A stretch of 64,000 bases of DNA, from assembly GCF_900174585.1 (NCBI RefSeq), contig NZ_FWPT01000003.1, forward strand, positions 515,949-579,948, in the 5' to 3' direction. This document shows, one piece after another, positions 35,755 to 44,557 of the stretch. Every line of letters starts with the position of its first letter. The first letter of the stretch is position 1. Under the pieces are notes generated by a model. It saw only the letters and a list, made by a program, of their open reading frames with translations, did no database searches and was not told the origin of the DNA. Made by a program: the position numbers and the translations under genes. This DNA is from Parendozoicomonas haliclonae. Lineage in GTDB: Bacteria; Pseudomonadota; Gammaproteobacteria; Pseudomonadales; Endozoicomonadaceae.

Positions 35755-37563
35755 TTATGAAGATTGCTTATCAACCAACCCTTCAAAGCGACTTACAAGC
35801 CCCTCAACAATCTCCAGGCTATCCAGCCAGAACTCCGGCTTACGGATATCCTTGCCAAGGTGCTTTTCCACCAGCTCTTCGGCTGTCATACGGCCAGTGT
35901 CGCGTAGCAGCTCACGGTAGGCCATGCGGAAACTATCGCCCTGCTTATCCTTCTGGGCATAAACGCCGAGACTGAAGAGATAGCCGAAAAGGTATGGGTA
36001 GTTATAGAAGCTGACATTCGCCAGCGAGAAGTGGATCTTGGCGGCCCAATACATTGAGTCATAGCCAGTGAGACTGTTCTGGTACCATTTCCTCCAACTC
36101 TGCTCCATCAGTTCACAGAGTTCACTGGCCGGTACATAACTTTGCTGCCGCTGCTCAGCCAGTCCCTTCTCAAACTCAAAGCGGGAGGGAATATTAAGCA
36201 AGAAAGCTTCTATTCGGCCTGCATCTTCCCAAGCGATAGACAATCGCGCTTCATCGTTATCCGCCTCAGTGAATAAGGCATCCCGCACCAGAGTCTCTGC
36301 AAAGATACTGGCTGTTTCACCCAGCGTAAATGGATAGGACGCCTGAATGCGCGGCAGGTCTCTCATCACCCAGTTATGCCAGGCATGACCAAGCTCATGG
36401 GCCAGTGTGATAATACTGGTGAGAGAACCGCCCCAGGTCATGAACACTCTGGGCTCGTTCACCCTCTGAAACTTTCCACAGTAGGCACCCGATCTGCGGT
36501 TACCTTCTGCACCAGCCTCAATCCAGCCTTTGCGGTACATCATTCGGACAAACTCACCCATTTCAGGATCGAAGCGGTCAAATGCACAGGCAACCAGCTC
36601 AAGCCCTTCCTCGAAGGAGTAATAACGCTGCTCAGGAAGTGCATAAACAGCACGGCAATCCTGCGGCCCTAGCTTTTCCACACCAAGCACTTTAGCCATA
36701 CCGTTCAGAGCGCGATAAGCGATATCGCGCTTCTCATAAACGGTATCCATCAGAGTCGTTAATGTTTTTCTTTCAATCTGCTGCCGATGACAGGTGACGT
36801 CCAGAAAATGAATCGGCTTCTTTGTGGAACGCAGTTTGTTTTCCTGATGACGCCAGCCATTGATCGCATTAATTATGGCCGCCGCTGTTATCTCATTCTC
36901 TTTCCAGGCCTTCTGAATCCCTTGCCAGGCTTCAAGCCGTATGTGTGCATCCGGGTTATCCAGAAGATTATTAGCAGCTGCCAAACCAACCTCTTTTCCA
37001 TTCACAACACACTTCAGACTTCCGGCCAGATCACTGTAGAGCTTTTGCCAGCCACTTAATCCAACGGGCTGCACAGCCGACAACGCCTCCTCAGCGGCTA
37101 CCGGCAATCTCTGTTCGCCCATGATCCGCCGACGATCCAAAGCAAAGCGATAGACAGCCACCTGCTCTCTTGTCATTAAGGCATCGTAGGTTTCAGTATC
37201 CGCCTCAATAACCAGCTGCATCACAATGGCATACACCTGATCAATCTCAGCTTTCAGGGTATCGGTTTTGGCATCGAGCTTGGCAGCGTCCTTATTGGTG
37301 ATATCAACACTGCTTCCACTCATCGCAAAGAAACCCATGGTAAAAATGGATTTCACCACACGATCACAAATCAATATGCACTGCTCAATCGCATCAAACT
37401 GATCTGACGTGAGTGGAGACGACAATGTTTTGGTGATCGAGGCCAGCTCAGCGGTATCGGCCTGAGCCGTTTTGATATCAGCTTCTATAGCAGGATCATC
37501 AAAGCCAGTGTAAATATGAGTGTTATTCCAGGATGGGATGGTGGTGTCAGTGACGGTAGTCAT
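35755..37563 (-). CDS. M3-family oligoendopeptidase (PepF-like), copy 1
   Basis: A cytoplasmic zinc oligopeptidase of 602 residues with no signal peptide. The zinc site is HELGHAWH (His389, Glu390, His393), with the third ligand expected from the helix GETASIFAETLV shortly after. The C-terminal block (SMYWAAKIHFSLANVSFYNYPYLFGYLFSLGVYAQ) is typical of the PepF group, which cuts short peptides. It is a tandem paralogue of the gene at 38256: the last ~60 residues are nearly identical, whereas the N-terminal halves differ. A DUF2846-like lipoprotein gene lies between them. It probably degrades imported oligopeptides. Confidence 0.93.
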   Translation of the reverse strand: MTTVTDTTIPSWNNTHIYTGFDDPAIEADIKTAQADTAELASITKTLSSPLTSDQFDAIEQCILICDRVVKSIFTMGFFAMSGSSVDITNKDAAKLDAKTDTLKAEIDQVYAIVMQLVIEADTETYDALMTREQVAVYRFALDRRRIMGEQRLPVAAEEALSAVQPVGLSGWQKLYSDLAGSLKCVVNGKEVGLAAANNLLDNPDAHIRLEAWQGIQKAWKENEITAAAIINAINGWRHQENKLRSTKKPIHFLDVTCHRQQIERKTLTTLMDTVYEKRDIAYRALNGMAKVLGVEKLGPQDCRAVYALPEQRYYSFEEGLELVACAFDRFDPEMGEFVRMMYRKGWIEAGAEGNRRSGAYCGKFQRVNEPRVFMTWGGSLTSIITLAHELGHAWHNWVMRDLPRIQASYPFTLGETASIFAETLVRDALFTEADNDEARLSIAWEDAGRIEAFLLNIPSRFEFEKGLAEQRQQSYVPASELCELMEQSWRKWYQNSLTGYDSMYWAAKIHFSLANVSFYNYPYLFGYLFSLGVYAQKDKQGDSFRMAYRELLRDTGRMTAEELVEKHLGKDIRKPEFWLDSLEIVEGLVSRFEGLVDKQSS

Positions 37564-37665
37564 TAATTATTATTTTCTCTTACGACGGGGGAGAACTACA
37601 TAGGCAGCCCGATCACTATTAAGTGACCGGACCGACTATAAAAAACAACTCAGATGAGATGCTCG

Positions 37666-38133
37666 TTATTTAGTAGAGCTACAAAGACCAGTGCTGGCCA
37701 GATTCAACTTGGAAACCTCGGCCATACCTTCACCCTTTTCAACCAGTTTCAAGTCGGCACCGCCTACAAACAGTCCCATTTTGATGTACTGCTCAACAAA
37801 GTAGAGTTCACCGGCCTGTGCCTGAACCTGAATGGTATTCGGAGAGAATTCAGATTCTGTTGAAACGGTGTACTCGGTATTGGCAGGAACTTCCTGATAG
37901 AAGAAGGTTCCTTTCGCAGACTCACCAATGCACAGATCGTTCAGCCAGATATCTTTCTTCAGTGCAGCACCAGCAATGGTGTCCTTTCTGAAGATATAGA
38001 ATCCGGCATTTTCACCTGCGGGCTTGGTGAACTGCTTAGCCGACTCTGAAAGAGCGGAAGACTCCATCTTTACAGTGGCACAACCTGTCAGAAACGACGC
38101 CGCAATAACAACGGATACAGCTAACTTTTTCAT
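37666..38133 (-). CDS. DUF2846-like lipoprotein
   Basis: 155 residues with signal peptide and lipobox (MKKLAVSVVIAASFLTGC, lipid Cys18). The mature region (AGFYIFRKDTIAGAALKKDIWLNDLCIGESAKGTFFYQEV, then EFSPNTIQVQAQAGELYFVEQY) has the beta-rich layout of DUF2846 proteins, whose function is unknown. It sits between two paralogous cytoplasmic M3 peptidases. No shared pathway is evident, so it may be an insertion between the duplicated genes or a leftover of their duplication. A palindrome at 38170-38187 precedes it. Confidence 0.8.
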   Translation of the reverse strand: MKKLAVSVVIAASFLTGCATVKMESSALSESAKQFTKPAGENAGFYIFRKDTIAGAALKKDIWLNDLCIGESAKGTFFYQEVPANTEYTVSTESEFSPNTIQVQAQAGELYFVEQYIKMGLFVGGADLKLVEKGEGMAEVSKLNLASTGLCSSTK

Positions 38134-38169
38134 TAATATTCCTTTACTGTTTTTATAGTTTTACTGCTT

Positions 38170-38187
38170 GTTACGTATCCACGTAAC
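38170..38187. promoter_or_regulatory. Palindrome upstream of the lipoprotein gene
   Basis: GTTACGT and ACGTAAC with a 4-base spacer, 37 bases upstream of the lipoprotein start: an operator-sized perfect dyad. The cognate regulator is unknown. Confidence 0.35.
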
Positions 38188-38214
38188 AACTCTCCATCTC
38201 ACTTACGAGATAGC

Positions 38215-38245
38215 CTCCTGCTCAGCGGAAATCGCCGAGCAGGAG
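38215..38245 (-). terminator. Hairpin after M3 peptidase copy 2
   Basis: CTCCTGCTC (38215-38223) pairs with GAGCAGGAG (38237-38245), with a further GCG/CGC inside. It begins 10 bases after the peptidase stop on the minus strand. There is no T-run, so it may stabilise the transcript end. Confidence 0.55.
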
Positions 38246-38255
38246 ACTTGGAGTC

Positions 38256-40067
38256 TTACTGATCTTCTACCAGCGTTTCAAAGCGGCTAACCAGACCTTC
38301 AACAATCGCGATGCTGTCCAGCCAGAACTCCGGCTGACGAATATCTTTGCCGAGATGCTTCTCAACCAGCTCTTCTGCAGTCATGCGACCAGTGTCGCGC
38401 AATAGCTCACGGTAGGCACCACGGAAGTTTTCACCCAGCTTATCCTTCTGAGCGTAGATACCCAGACTGAACAGATAGCCGAACAGGTACGGGTAGTTAT
38501 AGAAACCCAGTCCGGCAATAGAGAAGTGCAGCTTGGAGGCCCAGAACATTGGGTCATAACCGGTCAGGCTGTCTTCGTACCACTTCTCCCAGCTCTGCTC
38601 CATCATTGTGGAGAGTTCATCCGCCGGAATATAAGTATCACGACGCTGCTCAACCATCCGCTGCTCAAACTCAAAACGGGACGGGATATTGATCAGGAAG
38701 GCTGCAGCACCTTCCGCATCCTGCCAGGCGATATCGTAACGATCCTGATCCGACTTGGCCTTGGCAAACAGGGCATCACGCACCAGGGTTTCCGCGAAGA
38801 TACTCGCAGTTTCTGCCAACGTCATCGGATAGTGAGTATTGGGTTCAGGCATATCCCGCATCACCCAGTTATGCCATGCGTGGCCCAGCTCATGGGCGAG
38901 GGTAATAACATTGCCGATGGAGCCATCCCAGGTCATAAACACCCTTGGCTCGCGCACGTTGGCAAACTCTGTACAGTAAGCGCCGGTGGAACGGCTCTCG
39001 GAAGGCAGCGCATCAATCCAGTTGTTCTTGTACATCATCTGGGCAAACTCACCCATTTCCGGATCGAACTCACTGAACGCTTCAGCGACAATCTCAATCG
39101 CCTGGTCAAACGGGTAATAGGCAGGTTCAGAACCTTCCGCCACCGGGCAAGGGGCCAGAATATCCTGCGGACCAAGACGCTCTACGCCCATACCTTTGGC
39201 CATGGTGACCAGTGCCTTCTGACCTATAGCACGCTTTTCATAGACTGTGGTCATCAGGCTGTTCAGCGTCTCCCGCTCAATACGGGACTGACGACAGCTT
39301 ACATCCAGATAATGGAGATCCTGCACCTTGGAACGCAGCTTGTTCTCCTGATGACGCCAGCCATTAATCGCATTCAGGATCGCAGCCGCCGGAATTTCAC
39401 CGCCCTTCCAAGCAGCCTGAATGCCTTCCCAGGCACTTAAGCGCGTTGCCGCATCAGCACCACGAACAAGATTGCTGGCTTCTGCCAGCCCCACCTCTTT
39501 ACCATTCACAGTGCAACGCAAACTACCGGCCAGTTCACTGTAGAGACGACCCCAGGCTTCAAGACCATCGGGCTTAACAGCGGCCAGTACGACTTCTTCA
39601 TCTGCAGAAAGGTAATGAACCCGGAACTTGCGCATGTAGGCGAAACCAAACTTCTGAGCTTCAATAGAAGAGCGGGTAAAAAGCGCATCAAAGATTTTTT
39701 CATCCGCTTGAATCAGCAGCTGATCGACCACAGTAAAGGCCTGCTCCAGTTCTGCATCAACAGAGCCCATACGTACACACAGTTTGGAAGCAGCTGCGTC
39801 CTTTACATCAACACTGGTACCACTGCTGCCATAGGTGTAAAGAGTTGCCAGCAGAATCAGGGTTTGATCATAAACAGTCAGAATCTTTTCAATCTGATCA
39901 AACTGACTTTCCTGCAAGGGCTGCTGCAAGCTTTCTGCAAGCTCAGCAATGGTTTTGGTATTGGTTTGAATTCGGGAAATATCCGCCTCAATGGCCGGAT
40001 CATCAAAGTCAGAGTAAATCTTGCTGTTATCCCAGGATGGGATGCTTTTGTCGTTGGCAATACTCAT
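38256..40067 (-). CDS. M3-family oligoendopeptidase (PepF-like), copy 2
   Basis: 603 residues, same family and layout as copy 1, with zinc motif HELGHAWH at His392-Glu393-His396 and the ETASIFAETLVRDALF helix after it. Both copies keep the catalytic residues, so both should be active; divergence in the N-terminal half suggests different peptide preference. There is no signal peptide, so it is cytoplasmic. The long shared 3' end hints at recent duplication or gene conversion. A hairpin and a 122-base gap separate it from the lipoprotein gene. Confidence 0.93.
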   Translation of the reverse strand: MSIANDKSIPSWDNSKIYSDFDDPAIEADISRIQTNTKTIAELAESLQQPLQESQFDQIEKILTVYDQTLILLATLYTYGSSGTSVDVKDAAASKLCVRMGSVDAELEQAFTVVDQLLIQADEKIFDALFTRSSIEAQKFGFAYMRKFRVHYLSADEEVVLAAVKPDGLEAWGRLYSELAGSLRCTVNGKEVGLAEASNLVRGADAATRLSAWEGIQAAWKGGEIPAAAILNAINGWRHQENKLRSKVQDLHYLDVSCRQSRIERETLNSLMTTVYEKRAIGQKALVTMAKGMGVERLGPQDILAPCPVAEGSEPAYYPFDQAIEIVAEAFSEFDPEMGEFAQMMYKNNWIDALPSESRSTGAYCTEFANVREPRVFMTWDGSIGNVITLAHELGHAWHNWVMRDMPEPNTHYPMTLAETASIFAETLVRDALFAKAKSDQDRYDIAWQDAEGAAAFLINIPSRFEFEQRMVEQRRDTYIPADELSTMMEQSWEKWYEDSLTGYDPMFWASKLHFSIAGLGFYNYPYLFGYLFSLGIYAQKDKLGENFRGAYRELLRDTGRMTAEELVEKHLGKDIRQPEFWLDSIAIVEGLVSRFETLVEDQ

Positions 40068-40126
40068 AAAATCAGTCCTGTTTATAGTTATTCTCTATAT
40101 GGTCCCTGCACTGCTACCTTGTTGGC

Positions 40127-40462
40127 TTATTGCTTTGGCAGAGCCTGACGTATCAGAAGTTCCAGCTGGTCAAAACGCTCATTAGTATTTTTTTCTAAAC
40201 GGTCAAAGCGATCATCCATCTTGTCTAAACGTTTATCTATCTGGTCAAAGCGGTCATCCATTTTATCTAGACGCTGATTCATCTGGTCAAAGCGGTTATC
40301 CATCCCGTCCAGACGCTTATCCATCTGGTCAAAGCGCGCCCTGTTCTCACACTGATAATCATCAACCTTCTTATCCAATCGCCCAACAATACGCACAAGG
40401 TCTGTAACTGTAGAAGCCAATGCATCCCTCTCGGGATCAATAGGGGTAATCTTGGAAGACAT
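40127..40462 (-). CDS. Heptad-repeat coiled-coil protein
   Basis: A 111-residue protein of unknown function. Residues about 43-100 are near-perfect 7-residue repeats alternating FDQMDKR and LDKMDDR types, encoded by visible 21-base and 42-base DNA repeats. Phe/Leu and Met/Ile fall at a and d positions, so a long parallel coiled coil is expected. There is no signal peptide or membrane segment. It lies 59 bases before the M3 peptidase gene on the same strand. Repeat copy number could change by slippage between strains. Confidence 0.78.
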   Translation of the reverse strand: MSSKITPIDPERDALASTVTDLVRIVGRLDKKVDDYQCENRARFDQMDKRLDGMDNRFDQMNQRLDKMDDRFDQIDKRLDKMDDRFDRLEKNTNERFDQLELLIRQALPKQ

Positions 40463-40531
40463 TATTGCACCCTGACGTTATTGTTAAGGGCGATCAGTCT
40501 AGCAGGACTCAGGGTTGAGAGTAGAAGCACG

Positions 40532-41146
40532 TTATGGCGTTTCACTCCGGTCTGAAGGAGCCGATTTTGCAAACAGATTCTGCGTGGAGGCCTGTTCCAG
40601 GATCTCTTTTACAGCCTCCCAGAGCGATTCGCTGCCTGCTGAAATACGTGCCCCATTCAAGGCGAGCACTTTCTCTTCGGGAATATTGTATTTCTTCCAG
40701 GTATAACCATTGTCATTAACGTTATGGAGCAGAGGTGGAACCCGGTCTATGGCTTTGGCAAAACGGGCATCAGCGGTTTCACCTTGCTCAAATTCTTTCC
40801 AGAGAGTGAGTAATTCCTCGCCCTGCGTACCCGGAAGCAGCGCAAATAAACGCTGAATGCCTTTTAATTCAGCATCTTTAATATCTTGGGTATCGGAGTC
40901 ATAAACAATCGTATCGCCGGCATCTATTTCGCCAAGATCATGAATCAGCATCATCTTCATAACCCGATGAATATCTACGGGCTCATTGGCGTAATCTTTT
41001 AATAGCAGGGCTGACAGGCACACATGCCAGCTATGTTCCGCGGAGTTTTCGTGACGTTGCAGACCAACAGGCCGGGTTTTTCTTACAACAGCTTTGAGTT
41101 GTTCGATCTCAACCATGAAATCAAGAATGGCTTTGATCTCTTGCAT
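40532..41146 (-). CDS. HD-domain hydrolase (YfbR/HDDC2-like)
   Basis: 204 residues with an N-terminal HD phosphohydrolase domain: NSAEHSWHV supplies His38, MKMMLIHDLGEIDAGD supplies the HD pair His69-Asp70 and following Glu/Asp, and KAIDRVPPLLHN supplies the late Asp. This pattern matches HDDC2 and YfbR-type 5'-nucleotidases that dephosphorylate dNMPs; exact substrate is uncertain. Start ATG 41146. It stands after the S9 peptidase terminator, so it is probably a separate unit from the upstream gene. Confidence 0.87.
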   Translation of the reverse strand: MQEIKAILDFMVEIEQLKAVVRKTRPVGLQRHENSAEHSWHVCLSALLLKDYANEPVDIHRVMKMMLIHDLGEIDAGDTIVYDSDTQDIKDAELKGIQRLFALLPGTQGEELLTLWKEFEQGETADARFAKAIDRVPPLLHNVNDNGYTWKKYNIPEEKVLALNGARISAGSESLWEAVKEILEQASTQNLFAKSAPSDRSETP

Positions 41147-41220
41147 AAGGGCTCCAGTGAATTGAAGGGATGAAGCACACAGTTCTTGAAAACAGCAATG
41201 AGAACAGCTTTGGGGGTAAA

Positions 41221-41255
41221 CCGCCTGCTTTGACTTAAATAGTCAAAGCAGACGG
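41221..41255 (-). terminator. Terminator after the S9 peptidase
   Basis: CTGCTTTGACT (41225-41235) pairs perfectly with AGTCAAAGCAG (41241-41251) around TAAAT, with three more outer pairs (CCG/CGG). On the minus strand a short T stretch follows. It begins 10 bases after the peptidase stop. Confidence 0.75.
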
Positions 41256-41265
41256 CCAGCGGCAA

Positions 41266-43179
41266 TTAACTGCCGATATGCTTATCCAGGAAGGTCAGCA
41301 TAGTGTTATAAAACTCAACAATATTTTCTTCTTTATAGAAGCCGTGAGCTTCCTTGTCTTTTACCAGCCACTCATACGGATGCCCTTTCTTATCCAGAGC
41401 ATCACGTAGTGCATAGGCATGCTCGATATGGGCACGCTCATCATCCTTACCATGTACAATCAGAACAGGTGCTTTCAGCTTATCCACATGGCGAGCTGGT
41501 GACTGGGAGATCTGGCGGCTCTCGTCATTACCCAGAGTGGTATCCAGGTAAGCACCGCCCCACTTGTTCTCCTTGATATCACCTTCGTTGTAAAGCATCG
41601 GCAGGTCGTAAACACCTACGTAGCCAATGGCACACTTATAAAGGCCAGGCTCACGAATGGCACTCTGCAGGGCACTGTAGCCACCAAAGCTGGCACCGTA
41701 GATACACACACGATCTTTATCAGCTACGCCGGTCTGGATCGCATAATTAGCCGCCAAGGTAATATCGTCCTGAATGCTGGTACCCCAGTTAGTCCAACCG
41801 GCTTCTTCAAAGGATTTACCGTAGCCGGTAGAGCCTCGGAAGTTGACCTGCACAACGGCATAACCTTTACTTGCCAACATCTGCGCATCCCGGTTGTAGC
41901 CCCAGTAATCACGGGCATGGGGACCACCATGAGGCATAACCACAAGGGGCAGATTTTCAGACTTACCGTTTGGCAGGGTCAGGTATCCATTGATGGTCAT
42001 GCCATCAGGAGATTTAAGACGGAAAGGTTCGCTCAGCGCAAGCTCACTGGACTTAAGCCATGGTCGTGATGACAACAAATGCTGCGCGCTCATTTTTGCG
42101 GTATCAATCAGATAGTATTCACCAGGATTTCTATCCCCTGATACGTAGGCTACAACCTGCTTACCATCTTCTGTACTGCTGGTAATCGTAACCTTGTCAC
42201 CATTGAAGGAGCCAGCCAGCGCCTTATGAACCTTGGCTACGACTTTTTCATTATTAAGGAAAACATAGGTTGGGTAGTCTTCATCCATGCGTACCCCGTA
42301 GGTACCACTATCACCGGATGAAAGTACATCTGTTGGGTCAGCAATATCACTGCGATACAGTAATTCCGATTCCCCACTGGCGATGTTGTATTCATAAACG
42401 CCGCGGGTTGTGTTTTCTTCGCCCTTCAGGATGTAAACGCTTTTGCCATCATCACTAAAAGCCACAGGCTCAAATTTACCGGTTGTGTCTTCGGCAAACA
42501 GCTCCCAATCGGATTTATCATCTTTGCGGTAATATAATTTGGTTTTGTAGTCGTCCGTTAACCCTCCATAGAAACGAGGAACCCCTTCGTTATCCAGAAG
42601 AAATCCACCAGTGGCCATAGGCGCACGCTTGATACGCTTTTCTTTCCCACTAAAGACATTCAGCTTAACAATTTCAGGGAGAGCACTCCCATCACGTTCC
42701 CAGCGTTTCTTAAAAGCCAGCACATGACGATCATCATCTTTTAAGCGATCAACAAGGGAGTAAGAATAACCCGTTAAGGCTATACCACTTTTGGATCGGC
42801 TACCGGCAATGATTCGGGATTTGCTGCCATCAAAATTAATGCCATAAAGCTCACCTGTACCGACAGGCATTTCCAGAGCACCGATATCACGACCGACACT
42901 AAACAGCACGCGCTCGTTACTGATCCAATCGTAGCTCGTCGGGATACTCTTTTTAGTTGCCTTCAATATAAAGACAGGCTTTTTATCTTCAGTGCGCAAA
43001 AAGGCCAGCTTGGGAAGGCCTTCATCATTCATCAAAACAGCAAGGTGCTTGCCATCAGGAGAGATTTTAACGTTGTAGAATTCGCTGTGCTTGGCAAAGT
43101 CTTCAACACTCACCGCCATAGCGGAATTAGCCAGTAAAACCCCTGCTGAGAGAGACAGAAGTTTATTCAGGTGTCCCAT
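41266..43179 (-). CDS. Secreted S9-family peptidase (acylaminoacyl/dipeptidyl peptidase type)
   Basis: 637 residues with a signal peptide (MGHLNKLLSLSAGVLLANSAMA), so periplasmic or exported. A beta-propeller-like N-terminal region (repeated DGKxL/DDGKSVYIL strands) precedes an alpha/beta-hydrolase domain from about 390. The nucleophile is Ser497 in GASFGGYSAL; the Asp is in VHGKDDERAHI and the His in DKEAHGF. HGGPHARDYWGYN is the oxyanion-region motif of S9C-type enzymes. It lies downstream of, and parallel to, the TonB operon, fitting periplasmic trimming of imported peptides. Confidence 0.93.
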   Translation of the reverse strand: MGHLNKLLSLSAGVLLANSAMAVSVEDFAKHSEFYNVKISPDGKHLAVLMNDEGLPKLAFLRTEDKKPVFILKATKKSIPTSYDWISNERVLFSVGRDIGALEMPVGTGELYGINFDGSKSRIIAGSRSKSGIALTGYSYSLVDRLKDDDRHVLAFKKRWERDGSALPEIVKLNVFSGKEKRIKRAPMATGGFLLDNEGVPRFYGGLTDDYKTKLYYRKDDKSDWELFAEDTTGKFEPVAFSDDGKSVYILKGEENTTRGVYEYNIASGESELLYRSDIADPTDVLSSGDSGTYGVRMDEDYPTYVFLNNEKVVAKVHKALAGSFNGDKVTITSSTEDGKQVVAYVSGDRNPGEYYLIDTAKMSAQHLLSSRPWLKSSELALSEPFRLKSPDGMTINGYLTLPNGKSENLPLVVMPHGGPHARDYWGYNRDAQMLASKGYAVVQVNFRGSTGYGKSFEEAGWTNWGTSIQDDITLAANYAIQTGVADKDRVCIYGASFGGYSALQSAIREPGLYKCAIGYVGVYDLPMLYNEGDIKENKWGGAYLDTTLGNDESRQISQSPARHVDKLKAPVLIVHGKDDERAHIEHAYALRDALDKKGHPYEWLVKDKEAHGFYKEENIVEFYNTMLTFLDKHIGS

Positions 43180-43233
43180 TCATAATCTCCTTAATGGAAT
43201 GATTACTTCCTTATTTTCTGCCATAAAAAAATT

Positions 43234-43242
43234 CCCCCCCCC
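43234..43242. repeat. C9 homopolymer next to an A7 run upstream of the S9 peptidase
   Basis: Nine C residues follow ATT after an A7 run, about 55-63 bases upstream of the S9 peptidase start, and within a region able to fold after the TPR gene. Such tracts are slippage-prone and could vary promoter spacing or the TPR-operon terminator. Confidence 0.5.
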
Positions 43243-43315
43243 ACCCAGGTTAAACCTGATGGCAGTAGTGAGAGAGGGAATCCGGTTTGGCAGCAATTAC
43301 ATGAATCCAGAACGA

Positions 43316-44554
43316 CTACTTGCTGTTAAGATCCTGCTCCAAAAAACCTATCCAGGTATTCGCCTGTCCTTTACTGCTGTCGATCTGGGCCGCCTTGCGC
43401 ATAAAATTGAGAGACTTCTGTTTTTCTCCCAACTGATACCAGGCAAGACCTTCCATCACCAACATGCTGCCCTTTTGCTTGCTGGAAATATCAGCCGCAG
43501 GCTCACTGACCAGTTTGATCAGATCATCGTAGCGCTCTGCCTGAGCCAGCAAACGGGCCAGACGGACCTGAAGATCTGCAGACTCATCCATGGCCAATGC
43601 CTTGTAGAACATTTCAATGGCGCGGTCTGTTTCCCGGGCGTGTGACCAGTAGTTGGCCAGACGCTTTATATTGTCGTAGCTCGCTTCAACCACACCGCGA
43701 TCCATTCCTTCCTTGTAGGCGACACCCGCCATATACGGGATACCACGGAAGGTCAGGAAGTTGGCCAGCTGGGAGTAGTCAGACTCCTTATCGAATACGC
43801 CATGGCGATAAGCGGCACGCAGCGCAGAGAGTGCGGCGGCATCTTTCTTCATGGACATATTCATGCCAGACAACTGCAGCCAGTACATCTTCTTGGCCGG
43901 ATTGATCACTACCAGGGTTTCCAGCACGTCTACAGCAGAGGGATAGTCCTTCAGCTCGTAGTGTGCGGCCAGCAGCAATGAGTACCAGGCTTCAGGTGGC
44001 TTCTCGGTAGCAGCTACGGCCTTCTTGGCAGGCTCAACAACATTCTTCCACTCTTTCAAACGGGAGTAGTTGTTAGCGAGCATGATCCAGGCGCGGGCCG
44101 GAACCTCTACACCGTCATCAAGATTGGACATCCAGGTTTTGAGCGTGGAAATACTTTCTTTGTATTCCCCCTGCATCATCAGCAGCTGAGCGAGGTTGTA
44201 ACGCACCTGCTGGGCAGCCGGACGATGCAATGCATCGTCCTTCAGCGCGGCCCGGAAATATTCCAGAGCCTTGCCAAACTGCTCCTGGTTGGCAAACACC
44301 ACCCCGAGCATCTGGTTAACAGCTGCGCTGTCCGCCTTTCTACGTTGCACCTTGGACAGAACATGCTCAAGGCTTTCCTGAGCGGCAGAGTAGTTATCCT
44401 CTGCCATCTGCTCCTGCGCTTTCTGGATGTACTTGTAGGTTATTTTGCTCAGCTCCGGCGCCTTTTCAGGCGCGGCGCTGGCCGGTTGCATCAGTGCCAT
44501 CGTCAAGCCAAAGGCCAGTAACGACAGCTTGAGTGGCTGTTGTATTCTGTTCAT
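43316..44554 (-). CDS. Periplasmic TPR protein of the TonB operon
   Basis: 412 residues with signal peptide (MNRIQQPLKLSLLAFGLTMALMQPASA) followed by TPR-like helix pairs (NQMLGVVFANQEQFGKALEYFRAALKDD, VRYNLAQLLMMQGEYKESISTLKTWM, and others to the end). TPR proteins of this type close TonB2-like operons in marine gammaproteobacteria; some are needed for TonB function, by an unknown mechanism. It lies 3 bases after tonB. A CAGGTT/AACCTG dyad with a G-run and T7 follows the gene and may be its terminator. Confidence 0.88.
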   Translation of the reverse strand: MNRIQQPLKLSLLAFGLTMALMQPASAAPEKAPELSKITYKYIQKAQEQMAEDNYSAAQESLEHVLSKVQRRKADSAAVNQMLGVVFANQEQFGKALEYFRAALKDDALHRPAAQQVRYNLAQLLMMQGEYKESISTLKTWMSNLDDGVEVPARAWIMLANNYSRLKEWKNVVEPAKKAVAATEKPPEAWYSLLLAAHYELKDYPSAVDVLETLVVINPAKKMYWLQLSGMNMSMKKDAAALSALRAAYRHGVFDKESDYSQLANFLTFRGIPYMAGVAYKEGMDRGVVEASYDNIKRLANYWSHARETDRAIEMFYKALAMDESADLQVRLARLLAQAERYDDLIKLVSEPAADISSKQKGSMLVMEGLAWYQLGEKQKSLNFMRKAAQIDSSKGQANTWIGFLEQDLNSK

Positions 44555-44557
44555 GGC

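Noticed and set aside
40140..40340. Regular ~21-base repeats that look CRISPR-like at first sight
   Set aside because: They have no unique spacers and translate as in-frame heptads of a coiled-coil protein.
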